DNA from: Candidatus Thiothrix putei
GTDB taxonomy: Bacteria; Pseudomonadota; Gammaproteobacteria; Thiotrichales; Thiotrichaceae
DNA: 64,000 nt
Assembly (NCBI GenBank): GCA_029972225.1
Contig: CP124756.1
Coordinates: 2,462,001 to 2,526,000, forward strand
Reading direction: 5' to 3'
Of this stretch, positions 28,824-38,182 are shown in pieces. Below the pieces are notes generated by a model. It was not told the origin of the DNA. It saw only the letters and a list, made by a program, of their open reading frames with translations, and did not search any database. How positions within the stretch are numbered: the stretch's first letter is position 1; every line of letters begins with the position of its first letter. Position numbers and translations under genes: made by a program.

Positions 28824-29491
28824 ACCAACGCCCCTTCGACCAACCGATAATGCTGTTGGCAACGTGCCGCCAGCGTTTCATCATGTGTCACTAGCACCAA
28901 GGTGGTTTGCAACTGTGCTTGCAATGTAAACAACAGATCACTGATTTCCTTACCAGTTTCCCGATCCAAATTGCCCGTTGGTTCATCGGCAAACAGCACT
29001 TGCGGGCGTGTCACAAACGCCCGCGCCAGCGCTACCCGCTGTTGCTCACCACCGGAAAGCTGATTCGGGTAATGGCTCAAACGTTCCGCCAGCCCCACTT
29101 GTTGCAAGGCTTCCGTTGCGAGACGAGTACGGTCAGTCCCCGACGCCCCCAACTCCAAAGGCAACATCACATTTTCCAGTGCCGTCAGATTTTCCAGCAA
29201 ATGGAAAGATTGGAACACAAACCCGACTCGCCCCAAACGCAATGCCGCCCGCTGGTCTTCATCCAAACCCTCAAGGTTTTGCCCAAACAACGTCACCGTA
29301 CCACTGGTCGGCAAGTCCAAGCCCGCCAATAAACCTAACAAGGTGCTTTTACCCGACCCCGACAACCCAGTAATCGCCACCGACTCCCCAATGTCAATAG
29401 CGAGACTCACACCCCGGAGAATTTGCAATTCACGCCCAACTTGGGGGATAGTTTTGACCAAATGAGTGGTCTGAATAACTGTTTTGTTCAT
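28820..29491 (-). CDS. ybbA: ABC transporter ATP-binding protein (YbbA type)
   Basis: A 223-aa LolD/MacB-class ATPase. Walker A is GLSGSGKST, the signature is LSGGEQQRVALARAF, Walker B is [12 protein letters not shown], and the switch histidine is in LVLVTHDETLA. The start at 29491 (MNKTVIQTTHLVK) fits the family. It powers the adjacent YbbP permease and overlaps it by four bases. The divergent tesA starts only 20 bases away, so the two promoters must overlap each other's coding ends. Confidence 0.92.
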   Translation of the reverse strand: MNKTVIQTTHLVKTIPQVGRELQILRGVSLAIDIGESVAITGLSGSGKSTLLGLLAGLDLPTSGTVTLFGQNLEGLDEDQRAALRLGRVGFVFQSFHLLENLTALENVMLPLELGASGTDRTRLATEALQQVGLAERLSHYPNQLSGGEQQRVALARAFVTRPQVLFADEPTGNLDRETGKEISDLLFTLQAQLQTTLVLVTHDETLAARCQQHYRLVEGALV

Positions 29492-29510
29492 GTTCTGAAG
29501 GAATCCGTTG

Positions 29511-30146
29511 ATGTTGCGCACACTTTACCTGATCTTTTGCCTCTTGGGCTTTTTACCAGTCACGACTGTGGTTATGGCGAATGAGACACCTCCCGCTGCT
29601 AGGGATTTCCCAACCCTCTTAATTTGGGGTGATAGCTTGAGCGCCGCTTATGGGATTCCGGTCGAAGAAGGCTGGGTAAACCTGTTACAAGAGAAGCTGG
29701 AAGATAAATACCGCGTGGTTAACGGCAGCATCAGCGGTGAAACCAGTGCTGGCGGCTTGACCCGTTTACCCGACGCCCTTAAAACACACCAACCCGCTTA
29801 TCTGTTACTGGAGCTGGGCGCAAACGACGGGTTACGTGGTATTGACTTGCCGACCATGCGCAGCAATCTGGAACAAATGGTGAAACTGGCACAGGAAGCC
29901 AAGGCACAAGTAATACTGATCGGCATTAAGCTACCACCGAATTATGGCACAACTTTCACTGACAAATTTGAAGCCATCTATGCAGAACTAGCCAAACAAT
30001 ACGCGCTGCCAATCGTGCCATTTTTGCTTGAGGGCGTAGCGGAAGATTGGGATTTGATGCAGGCAGATGGCTTGCACCCCACCGCAGCAGCGCAGCCGCA
30101 GGTGTTGGGAAATGTTTGGAAGGTATTAGAGGGCGTGTTGCCCTGA
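29511..30146 (+). CDS. tesA: TesA-like arylesterase / acyl-CoA thioesterase I
   Basis: A 211-aa exported SGNH-hydrolase. A signal peptide (LRTLYLIFCLLGFLPVTTVVMA) is followed by block I LIWGDSLSAAYGI with the nucleophilic serine. Block II is near NGSISGETSAGGL, block III is LELGANDGLRG, and block V is ADGLHPTAAAQ with the catalytic Asp and His. The ATG at 29511 has GAAGGA at good spacing. It hydrolyses short acyl esters or thioesters in the periplasm. It lies beside ybbA/ybbP as in enterobacteria. Just 15 bases after its stop, at 30161, an IS66 remnant begins. Confidence 0.93.
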   Translation: MLRTLYLIFCLLGFLPVTTVVMANETPPAARDFPTLLIWGDSLSAAYGIPVEEGWVNLLQEKLEDKYRVVNGSISGETSAGGLTRLPDALKTHQPAYLLLELGANDGLRGIDLPTMRSNLEQMVKLAQEAKAQVILIGIKLPPNYGTTFTDKFEAIYAELAKQYALPIVPFLLEGVAEDWDLMQADGLHPTAAAQPQVLGNVWKVLEGVLP

Positions 30147-30160
30147 TATGCTCATATACT

Positions 30161-30326
30161 GTAAGCGACCATTTCAGCACGTCTAGCCCTCGCGATTTCC
30201 ACGTCCTAAACTGGTTTCCAACCTGAACAACCGAAGGAAACCCCGATGAAACGCCCTCACCGCCGCGCCAGCGAATGGCAAACCCTCATCAGCCAATGGC
30301 AAGCCAGCGGCTTATCCGCCCCAGCA
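30161..30326 (+). mobile_element. Left end of an IS66-family element (remnant with tnpA start)
   Basis: The sequence begins GTAAGCGACC, a typical IS66 left tip. At 30246 starts a frame reading MKRPHRRASEWQTLISQW then ASGLSAPAL, the N-terminus of an IS66 TnpA-type accessory protein. It is cut off after about 27 residues at 30326, where an IS630 fragment begins. The rest of the IS66 element is absent. Confidence 0.75.
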
Positions 30327-30663
30327 TTAGCCTCCTGAATGCGCGGTTTTAGTTCATTTTCCAGGAACTTTTCTTGTGCTTCCACATCAGCTTTGGCGGG
30401 TATCATCCCCACTTTATGGATGTCCATCCCTATTTTCTTCATAAAGACACGTACCCTGTCCTCACTGCGTTTGATTCCTGTCAGCTCCTCAATCTTAGCG
30501 GCTGCCGCCTTGCTGGTTGCGGGGGATATTCACGAAAATAGGCTTCAATCTTGTCTTTATATGCCATCAAATCACTCTGTGGTTTATTGAATCGTATTTC
30601 TTTAAGAGCTTCTAAACCGTTAGGTTGTAGGTAGGCGTTTAGGTAGGCAAGCAGCGTGGCTTC
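30327..30663 (-). mobile_element. Truncated fragment of IS630 type 2
   Basis: This 337-bp piece matches the N-terminal half of the IS630 type 2 transposase (VGMIPAKADVEAQEKFLENEL and upstream). Both ends are missing. It differs from the full copies by a lost G in the G-run near 30521-30525 and a substitution near 30476. It abuts the IS66 remnant on one side and unrelated DNA on the other, marking a deletion scar. Confidence 0.85.
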
Positions 30664-30734
30664 GTAAACGGGGTAAAATGCCGCACCAAAATCATGACTC
30701 GCCGCGCAATTTCCGCTTGAACATGAGCATTCAT
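30664..30734 (-). pseudogene. Start of an unrecognised gene, cut by the IS630 fragment
   Basis: A minus-strand frame starts MNAHVQAEIARRVMILV with an ATG overlapping the stop of the Rpn-like gene (ATGA). It runs about 23 residues and then enters the IS630 fragment at 30663. The coupling suggests it was the next gene of an operon. It is too short to identify. Confidence 0.35.
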
Positions 30735-31612
30735 TCCCATTTTCCTAGCGCACTCAGAACCGATTCCACCATTGCCAATGAAATACCCAGATTTTTAACA
30801 ATACTCGCCGTGTCAAAACCGTTGGAATGCAATGCCAATATGGATTGCCTCATCCCCTCTTCGCGCCCTTTCTGAATACCTTCCTCCAGCCCTTCTTCAC
30901 GCGCTGTATCGACGGCATTCTTCAAATCACGGTAATGCTTCAAACTGTCTTCGTAAGCGCGACGTTCTGTCGGGTTGAAACAAGCAATTTGTGCCGCATC
31001 AAACAGCTTAAGGAATATTGCTTCGTGCAAAACAGGCGGTATTTCCTGCATTTCGTGCAAATGCCTGAATATATACAGCCATTTGTCTTGCGTCGTATGC
31101 AGTTCATCCAGCGACTTATTAAAATGGGGAAGTGTCAGGTAAATGAATGTCAGCTTGTCGTAAAACACATGCCCATTCTGGTTTTTAAGCTGGATGGTGT
31201 GAATCACCTCCTTGTCGTGGATTTCCCGGTCTTCCTCAAACACAAAATCAAGGATACCGATGGTATAAACCGCCGCCAGCTTATAATCCCAATCGCCCCG
31301 CTGTGCCTGCTCCTGAATCGGAAACGTGGCGTAATACAGGCTGCGATCCTTGAAAAAATTCTGCTTGGCTTTCTGCAACTCGACAATGAAACGTTCACCC
31401 GTCGGGCTGATACAGTTCAGGTCAAAAATGGCTTTGCGGTCAAGCGCGGTGTAGCCCTGATGTTCATTACGGGTGTACTGCAAGTCCTGAACCCGGTGTT
31501 TTTCTGGCAGCAGCGTATTCAGGAAACTGATCAGCAGTTCCTTGTGCGGCTCTTCCCCAAACAACTTCTTGAAACCGAAGTCAGTGAAGGGGTTGATGTA
31601 CTTGTCCTGCAT
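30731..31612 (-). CDS. Rpn-family PD-(D/E)XK nuclease / transposase-like protein
   Basis: A 293-aa protein of the Rpn/PDDEXK_2 family (recombination-promoting nuclease). The N-terminus YINPFTDFGFKKLFGEEPHKELLISFLNTLL is diagnostic. The nuclease core is in KAIFDLNCISPTGERFIVELQKAKQ, giving the D...E-x-Q(K) pattern. A long helical C-terminus holds EEGLEEGIQKGREEGMRQSILAL, the charged repeat common in this family. E. coli Rpn proteins cut DNA and raise RecA-independent recombination. The gene looks intact although it is surrounded by IS scars. Confidence 0.88.
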   Translation of the reverse strand: MQDKYINPFTDFGFKKLFGEEPHKELLISFLNTLLPEKHRVQDLQYTRNEHQGYTALDRKAIFDLNCISPTGERFIVELQKAKQNFFKDRSLYYATFPIQEQAQRGDWDYKLAAVYTIGILDFVFEEDREIHDKEVIHTIQLKNQNGHVFYDKLTFIYLTLPHFNKSLDELHTTQDKWLYIFRHLHEMQEIPPVLHEAIFLKLFDAAQIACFNPTERRAYEDSLKHYRDLKNAVDTAREEGLEEGIQKGREEGMRQSILALHSNGFDTASIVKNLGISLAMVESVLSALGKWE

Positions 31613-31764
31613 AGTGCTGACCTACCGAAGTGATGACTGTAGGACTGTGATTTTAGCACAAACCCAACTCACGGCGATGCGACAAGTTGCCGATCTCCAC
31701 CCCCGATAGCCTTCCCACCCGCCCGCATTGGACAGACGGTGGACATCAATTGAGCAGGAAGCAA

Positions 31765-31797
31765 AAAGCCCCGCCTTGCAAAAGGAGGGGCGGGGGG
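31765..31797 (-). terminator. Rho-independent terminator
   Basis: On the minus strand CCCCGCC pairs with GGCGGGG around a short loop and is followed by CTTTTTGC. It lies 18 bases beyond the stop of the DUF2126 fragment (31815-32405), so it would end that transcript. Confidence 0.65.
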
Positions 31798-31814
31798 AGG
31801 TTAGGAGGGGGTTA

Positions 31815-32405
31815 TTATGACCGCCGTAAATCCAATGTATACGGATAATCCGCATTCACCTCTTCCGGCGGCGGACTCATCGGCTGCGGCTTCGCCCCAT
31901 GCTCATAGAACGCCCGCGTGGCTTCCGACAAGAACTTCGGCTCAATAACCCCCGGCGTATGTTCCTCACGGAAACGCGAGAAGCGCCGACTTTCCGCCTC
32001 ATACGCATTCACCGGGAAGATCTCGGAATTGCGCCCGCCCGGATGCGACACATGGTAAGTGCAACCACCCACCGAACGCCCATTCCAAGTATCAATGATG
32101 TCGAACACCAACGGCGCATGAATCCCAATCGTCGGATGCAACGCGGAAGGCGGCTGCCAAGCGCGGAAGCGCACTCCCGCCACATACTCACCCTTCACGC
32201 CAGTAGCCTTCATCGGCACACGCCGCCCATTACACGCCACCACGTAGCGCGAATCGGTCAAACCATTGATTTTCACCTGCACCCGTTCCAACGACGAATC
32301 CACAAACCGCGCCGTACCCGCCGTCCCCCAACGCACCAAGCGATGCGCATACGGCGTATTCCAGAACCGCACCATCAGGGTACGGATCAACAAATTGCGC
32401 CGCAA
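31815..32405 (-). pseudogene. C-terminal fragment of a second DUF2126/transglutaminase-type gene
   Basis: A 196-codon frame nearly identical to the last part of the gene at 44227-46873 (from IRTLMVRFWNTPYAHRLVRWG to the final YPYTLDLRRS). Two internal pieces are missing. About 70 residues between WGTA and GTARFVDSS are lost, apparently at a short repeat, and another piece is lost before IRTLMVRFW, joining unrelated leucine codons. The N-terminal 80% of the gene is absent. Both copies face the same way, 12 kb apart. It is a decayed duplicate. Confidence 0.85.
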
Positions 32406-32492
32406 ACGGTCAAATTGAGTGCATGGTTCTAATTATTCCAAATATCCGCGCTGTGCTAACATAGAGAATGTAGCATCATCGGGAAATTGATC

Positions 32493-33104
32493 ATGACAAC
32501 CCTTACGACACCACCGCCAACTTTTGACGACATTCTGCGTCTGTTGCAGGAATTGGTTGCCTCCCAGAAAGAAACTGACCAAAAGTTCAAAGATACCGAC
32601 CAACAGATCAGGGATACTTCACAGCAAATCAAGGAAATGTCTCAAGCTACCGACCGCAAAATCAAGGAAGTCTCCACTCAAATCGGTAGGCTGGGCAATC
32701 GTTTAGGTGACTTTATTGGGGAAGCTGTACGTCCTGCTGCGGTGCGGCTTTTCCGCGAACGTGGGATTGATGTGCATGAAGTTCACCAGAACATCATCGC
32801 CAAACGGGATGGCGAGTCACTGGAACTGGACTTGCTGGTGGTCAACGATACCGACACGGTGGCGGTAGAATGCAAAAGCAACCTCAGCATTGATGATGTA
32901 AACGAGCATCTGGAACGCTTGGGCAAACTGAAACGATTGTTGCCGCGTTATGCCGATTCGTGCGTGTATGCGGCGGTGGCGGGAATGGTGATCCCGTCCC
33001 ATGTGGCGGCGTATGCCATCCGCAAGGGGTTGTTTGTGATTGGGCAGAATGGGGATGACCTTAGTCTGCTCAATGACGTGTCATTTAGTCCGATTTGCTG
33101 GTGA
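32493..33104 (+). CDS. DUF3782-type PD-(D/E)XK nuclease-like protein
   Basis: 203 aa. The N-terminal third is a coiled coil (LQELVASQKETDQKFKDTDQ and repeats of QQIKEMSQATDRKIKEVSTQI). The C-terminal domain has LELDLLVVNDTDTVAVECKSNL, in which an Asp and E-x-K form a PD-(D/E)XK-type site, as in DUF3782 proteins. A DNA-cutting role is inferred from this site only. The ATG at 32493 follows a weak start context. The gene is complete and ends nine bases before the convergent FtsK-like gene. Confidence 0.75.
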   Translation: MTTLTTPPPTFDDILRLLQELVASQKETDQKFKDTDQQIRDTSQQIKEMSQATDRKIKEVSTQIGRLGNRLGDFIGEAVRPAAVRLFRERGIDVHEVHQNIIAKRDGESLELDLLVVNDTDTVAVECKSNLSIDDVNEHLERLGKLKRLLPRYADSCVYAAVAGMVIPSHVAAYAIRKGLFVIGQNGDDLSLLNDVSFSPICW

Positions 33105-34065
33105 TTAGTGTTTTTACCAAGGCTCACTGACATCCCCATCTATAAACTTACTGATGGCTACGGGCGTGGTTTGTGCTAAAGGTTCATTCAGGCTGGATTG
33201 ATGACAGGCAGTAGCTGGGTATTGAGCCTTCAGGTTATCTAGCCGTGCATGGAAATCGGGTAATCCATCCAAAGCGACCAAACGGTTATGCTGTGACTCA
33301 CCCTGATGGCTGTTGTAAATAGCGGTGAAACGTTCGAGATTAAGCATGGCATCATTATCACGTCCCATCAACGCCCGACACCCTATTGCACTGGCATGAC
33401 GTAAGCCAATCCGCAGGTGGAACTGGTCTTTCACGTCGCCTTCCAGCTCGACATTTTGGAAAGATTGCGTGCTGAGGATCATGTGTACCCCCGCCGCCGC
33501 GCCTTTTTTCGCGATGTTGCTAAGAATGCGCTTCACCTCGCTTTTTTGTTGATAGTCACGCCCTTCAAATAAACTTTGTACTTCATCCACCACTAATAAA
33601 CAGCGCGGTAACGGTTGCGCGGACACGTTGTTATAGTCCGCTAAACGCGCTACCCGTTCAGTACGGAATTGGGCGTAGCGAGTGCTGATCTGTTGTTCAA
33701 ATTGTGCCAAACACTGTAACGCAGCCGGAAAATTCGCCTCAGTCGGTGCGTAAAGCGCGGCAATATGCCCCAAATCGGCATACTCCCAGAAACTTACCCC
33801 ATCCTTGAAATCCATTAAGGTCAGTTGCAATTGTTGCGGCGAATAGGCTTCGCAAGCATTGAGAATCAAATTGTTCAGCAATGTGGTTTTGCCCGTGCGC
33901 GTGGCACCACCAATCAATGCATGATACGCATCGGACTTTTCCCCCATGCTGAAATACGCCGGATTCGCCCCCGCCAGCCCAATGCGGCTGTGCAGGAAAT
34001 CGCTTTCGCCGTTATTATCTTGCGCTTGCTGAGTCGCTGCCAACAAGTTATCCGCCCATGATTTA

Positions 34066-35201
34066 TACCAGTCCGTGCCATAAAATAGTTTTTTTGATCA
34101 GGGAAATATGGTTAGATGACTGGTAACAAAAGCAGCCATGAGTAATGTATGACATTAAAAATCACTTTCACTGAGGATGAGATAGCGGAGCTGTTCTACT
34201 GGAAGGAGCGCCATCCTCATCCCAGAGTCCGTAAGAAAATGTCCGTGCTGTACCTGAAATCCCAACAGTTGACGCATAAGGAAATCAAACGATTGGAAAG
34301 GATTACAGAAGCCACGCTGCTTGCCTACCTAAACGCCTACCTACAACCTAACGGTTTAGAAGCTCTTAAAGAAATACGATTCAATAAACCACAGAGTGAT
34401 TTGATGGCATATAAAGACAAGATTGAAGCCTATTTTCGTGAATATCCCCCCGCAACCAGCAAGGCGGCAGCCGCTAAGATTGAGGAGCTGACAGGCATCA
34501 AACGCAGTGAGGACAGGGTACGTGTCTTTATGAAGAAAATAGGGATGGACATCCATAAAGTGGGGATGATACCCGCCAAAGCTGATGTGGAAGCACAAGA
34601 AAAGTTCCTGGAAAATGAACTAAAACCGCGCATTCAGGAGGCTAAGGAGGGCAAACGCGCCCTTTTTTTGTCGATGCCGCCCACTTCGTGTTAGCACCGT
34701 TTCTGGGGTTTTTGTGGTCATTTTCCCGCGTATTCATCAAAGCCCCCTGTGGTCGACAACGCTACAACGTATTGGGCGCACTCAATGCGATAACGCTACA
34801 ACTCATCACGATCACTAACGACTCCTATATCAACGCTAACAGCGTGTGTGAATTATTGGAAAAAATTGCAGCGTTAGCACTCAAAATACCGATCACTTTG
34901 GTCTTGGATAATGCCAAGTATCAACGCTGTGAAGCCGTGTTTGCCTGTGCGAAAAGGCTCAATATTGAACTATTATTTTTACCGACCTATTCACCCAACC
35001 TCAATCTGATTGAACGGTTGTGGAAGTTCGTCAAGAAAAAATGCTTGTACTCGAAATACTATGATAAGTTTCCCGCTTTCAAGGCGGCCATCACCAACTG
35101 TCTCGACAAGCTGGATACCGATCACAAGAAAGAACTGACCCAGTTGATGACAACAAATTTTCAAACCTTTAAAAATGTTCAGGTCTTGACGCTGTAAGGT
35201 A
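34066..35201 (+). mobile_element. IS630-family element, type 2, copy B
   Basis: 1136 bp between TA duplications (34064-34065 and 35202-35203), inserted in the FtsK-like ATPase gene. A base difference from copies A and C is seen near 34100 (gatcaggg versus gatcaagg). Confidence 0.92.
34149..35197 (+). CDS. IS630-family transposase (type 2), copy B, -1 frameshift at T7
   Basis: Frame one (34149-34694) and frame two (ending 35197) match copy A in product and arrangement. The conserved DDE frame (FFVDAAHFVLAPFLGF) is -1 relative to frame one at the CCC-T7 run at 34661-34670. The element and its terminal repeats are intact, so it could be active if the slip occurs. Confidence 0.82.
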
Positions 35202-35912
35202 TACTCAGTTGCCCAACACCCACTTGCAAGCCGAAACGCTGTAGTAACCGCCATAATTCGCTGGGAATATTCAGCGGTTGCACTTGCCCACGCATATCCA
35301 ATCCCACGGATTGCGAATACACCGTCTGCCAAAAACTTTGCAGGGCTTTACGCCGCGCATCCGGTAGCTGTAGGTCGGTTTGTTCCTGCGTATTATGCAA
35401 CAGCAACGGAATAATGCCGACCGCTGCCCCTTGGCTGCACAGGGTTTCCAATTGTTGCAAGGGTTGCGGTTCGGATAGGGCATTGCCCAACCCATTGAGC
35501 AACAAGTAAATAATGGGTTCGGCGCGGGCAGCATTTGCATTGTAGGTGTGGATGTCCGCCGCGCCCGCTTGCGCCAATAACGCAAAACGGCGGTGTACCA
35601 ATTCCTCCAACTCCGTCAGGCGTTTTAGGCAATCTTTGGCGGTGAAAAGCTGTTCGCCCCAACGTTGTTCCGAAGCGGCGAACAGTCGTTTAAGCTGGAC
35701 GAAATGCGGGCTTGGATTTGCTTCAAACAGTGCCACCCGTGCGTGACCCAAGCCATATTGCTGCAACAATTGCAACGCCACACCTTCGCCCACCTCCGCA
35801 GCTAATGGCAAGGAAGTGGTGTCGTAAGCCAATAACCACGGGCTGCGGTTCTCATACGGCACAAGCGCAGGGTGCTGTAATTGCCCCAACGAACCGATGT
35901 GCAATTGCGGCA

Positions 35913-36608
35913 TTAATGCGACTCCAAATAGCTGATTTCACGCTCGACGGTGGGAATATCGCTGGCACTGATGTGGTCAACTAACCGTGCAATCATCGCT
36001 TGAGTTTGTGCCAACTCATTCTCGATGTAACGAGCGTAGGTTTCATCCATCATGCCCGCGCAGTGCAACTCATCTACCTTGCGCTGGTAATTGGCTGAAA
36101 CACCCAACAAGCGTTCTTGAAAATCGCCCAAGTACTGTTTCAGGTTTTGTAACAATTCAACCTGATGGGAAAACGATGTCGCTGACATGGAAGAACCTCT
36201 GTTTAAAGTAGAATACGTTGCTGCTTTCACTTGCTCCTGCAAGTTGGCTAATGTTGCCGAAGTCGTAGCCTGTACGTCCTCTGTTGCAGGTTTATTTTCC
36301 AATGGACGTTGCGGAGTGATTTCCACGCTTCTTTCACTGTGACCGCGCCCTTGTGTATCGTTCATACTCGCCCCCGTTGCTGTTGTCTGAATAACCCGAA
36401 CCGAATCCCGCACACCGTCTTTATATCCATCGAAAAACTCCGCATCCCGCGCCTCAAACCCCGGAAAATACGCGCTCACGTTCAACAAACGCTTAAACGC
36501 CCGCATCGCCAAACGGTTATTGCCACCATCTTCCCGCGCTTGCTGATAACCCTCAGCATAATCTTTGCCCATATTCCGTTCCACATCAGAGGACAGTGCA
36601 ATAGTCAT
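35913..36608 (-). CDS. Helical 231-aa protein of the SUMF1/FtsK operon
   Basis: I do not recognise this family. The N-terminal part (about 1-75) is predicted helical, with YAEGYQQAREDGGNNRLAMRAF and FEARDAEFFDGYKDGVRDS. A low-complexity polar linker follows (about 80-135, rich in T, S, E and Q). The last ~95 residues, starting SATSFSHQVELLQNLKQYLGDF, form a likely helical hairpin (YQRKVDELHCAG, then MDETYARYIENELAQTQAMI). There is no signal peptide or TM segment. The start overlaps the stop of the SUMF1-like gene, and its stop overlaps the start of the FtsK-like gene, so all three were translated together and probably act together. It is the only gene of the three left whole. The helical tail has the size of an ESX/WXG100 protein but no WXG motif, so that link is speculative. 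Confidence 0.7.
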   Translation of the reverse strand: MTIALSSDVERNMGKDYAEGYQQAREDGGNNRLAMRAFKRLLNVSAYFPGFEARDAEFFDGYKDGVRDSVRVIQTTATGASMNDTQGRGHSERSVEITPQRPLENKPATEDVQATTSATLANLQEQVKAATYSTLNRGSSMSATSFSHQVELLQNLKQYLGDFQERLLGVSANYQRKVDELHCAGMMDETYARYIENELAQTQAMIARLVDHISASDIPTVEREISYLESH

Positions 36609-36646
36609 TGTATTAAAAGTCGAAAACCGACATCGTTACTTCGATA

Positions 36647-37781
36647 TACCAGTCCGTGCCATAAAATAGTTTTTTTGATCAAGGAAATATGGTTAGATGA
36701 CTGGTAACAAAAGCAGCCATGAGTAATGTATGACATTAAAAATCACTTTCACTGAGGATGAGATAGCGGAGCTGTTCTACTGGAAGGAGCGCCATCCTCA
36801 TCCCAGAGTCCGTAAGAAAATGTCCGTGCTGTACCTGAAATCCCAACAGTTGACGCATAAGGAAATCAAACGATTGGAAAGGATTACAGAAGCCACGCTG
36901 CTTGCCTACCTAAACGCCTACCTACAACCTAACGGTTTAGAAGCTCTTAAAGAAATACGATTCAATAAACCACAGAGTGATTTGATGGCATATAAAGACA
37001 AGATTGAAGCCTATTTTCGTGAATATCCCCCCGCAACCAGCAAGGCGGCAGCCGCTAAGATTGAGGAGCTGACAGGCATCAAACGCAGTGAGGACAGGGT
37101 ACGTGTCTTTATGAAGAAAATAGGGATGGACATCCATAAAGTGGGGATGATACCCGCCAAAGCTGATGTGGAAGCACAAGAAAAGTTCCTGGAAAATGAA
37201 CTAAAACCGCGCATTCAGGAGGCTAAGGAGGGCAAACGCGCCTTTTTTTGTCGATGCCGCCCACTTCGTGTTAGCACCGTTTCTGGGGTTTTTGTGGTCA
37301 TTTTCCCGCGTATTCATCAAAGCCCCCTGTGGTCGACAACGCTACAACGTATTGGGCGCACTCAATGCGATAACGCTACAACTCATCACGATCACTAACG
37401 ACTCCTATATCAACGCTAACAGCGTGTGTGAATTATTGGAAAAAATTGCAGCGTTAGCACTCAAAATACCGATCACTTTGGTCTTGGATAATGCCAAGTA
37501 TCAACGCTGTGAAGCCGTGTTTGCCTGTGCGAAAAGGCTCAATATTGAACTATTATTTTTACCGACCTATTCACCCAACCTCAATCTGATTGAACGGTTG
37601 TGGAAGTTCGTCAAGAAAAAATGCTTGTACTCGAAATACTATGATAAGTTTCCCGCTTTCAAGGCGGCCATCACCAACTGTCTCGACAAGCTGGATACCG
37701 ATCACAAGAAAGAACTGACCCAGTTGATGACAACAAATTTTCAAACCTTTAAAAATGTTCAGGTCTTGACGCTGTAAGGTA
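36647..37781 (+). mobile_element. IS630-family element, type 2, copy C
   Basis: 1135 bp between TA duplications (36645-36646 and 37782-37783), inserted near the 3' end of the SUMF1-like gene. It is one base shorter than copies A and B because a C is missing beside the T7 run (37241-37249). Confidence 0.92.
36730..37777 (+). pseudogene. IS630-family transposase (type 2), copy C, with one-base deletion
   Basis: Apart from the one-base deletion and its frame effect, the two frames match the other copies. Because one C before the T7 run is lost, the first frame now reads on into an unrelated extension (to 37398). The DDE frame is +1 instead of -1, so a -1 slip can no longer join the two parts. 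This copy is probably dead, although the change lies exactly at the presumed slip site. Confidence 0.75.
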
Positions 37782-38182
37782 TAAGTCTGTGAGCGCGAAC
37801 GACGATGAGCAGATCGGCAATAGAGACCCTTGTTATACCAAGAACCACCGCGTATAACGCGGTCAGTACTTTTGGCATCTCCTTGTGGATCAATAGACGA
37901 CTCAGTAGGGTAGCGACCATAACGATCTTGACACCATTCCCACACATTACCATGCATCTGGTACAGTCCCCATTTATTAGGAGGCAATTCCTTAACAGGT
38001 ATCGTTTTATTTCTAAATACTCCTGCTTTACCTTCATACGGCCAACTACCATCGTAATTAATCTGCTGTGGATCACTGCTTGTACCAAAATAGAAAGCTG
38101 TTTTTATGCTTGCACGACAGGCATATTCCCATTCCGACTCTGTTGGTAAACGCACACCACCAGTTAATAGAGCCACTTGCAA

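Larger units (their letters stand above)
33114..35913 (-). pseudogene. FtsK/SpoIIIE-type ATPase, split by IS630
   Basis: The two parts (35913-35204 and 34063-33114) flank IS630 type 2 copy B. Removing the IS and one TA restores the frame (G-Q-L-S-K-S-W-A-D) and gives 553 aa. The N-terminal 240 residues start MPQLHIGSLGQLQHPALVP and are not a known enzyme. The C-terminal half is an FtsK/SpoIIIE motor with Walker A GGATRTGKTTLL (lysine about 296), LTLMDFKDGVSFWEYADLGH and Walker B CLLVVDEVQSLF (Asp about 397). The architecture resembles EccC-type and other FtsK-like translocating ATPases more than cell-division FtsK. No TM helices are evident. It is the third gene of an operon after the genes at 36605-40300 and 35913-36608, with an overlapping start. 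It is currently inactivated. Confidence 0.85.

Noticed and set aside
35913..36608. Identification of the 231-aa protein as a WXG100/ESX substrate
   Set aside because: Size and helicity of the tail and the FtsK neighbour are suggestive, but there is no WXG motif or YxxxD/E export signal that I can defend.
37571..38182. Continuous frame joining SUMF1-domain sequence to IS630 antisense sequence
   Set aside because: The tail after about 37784 is read-through into the inserted IS630 element and not part of the native protein.
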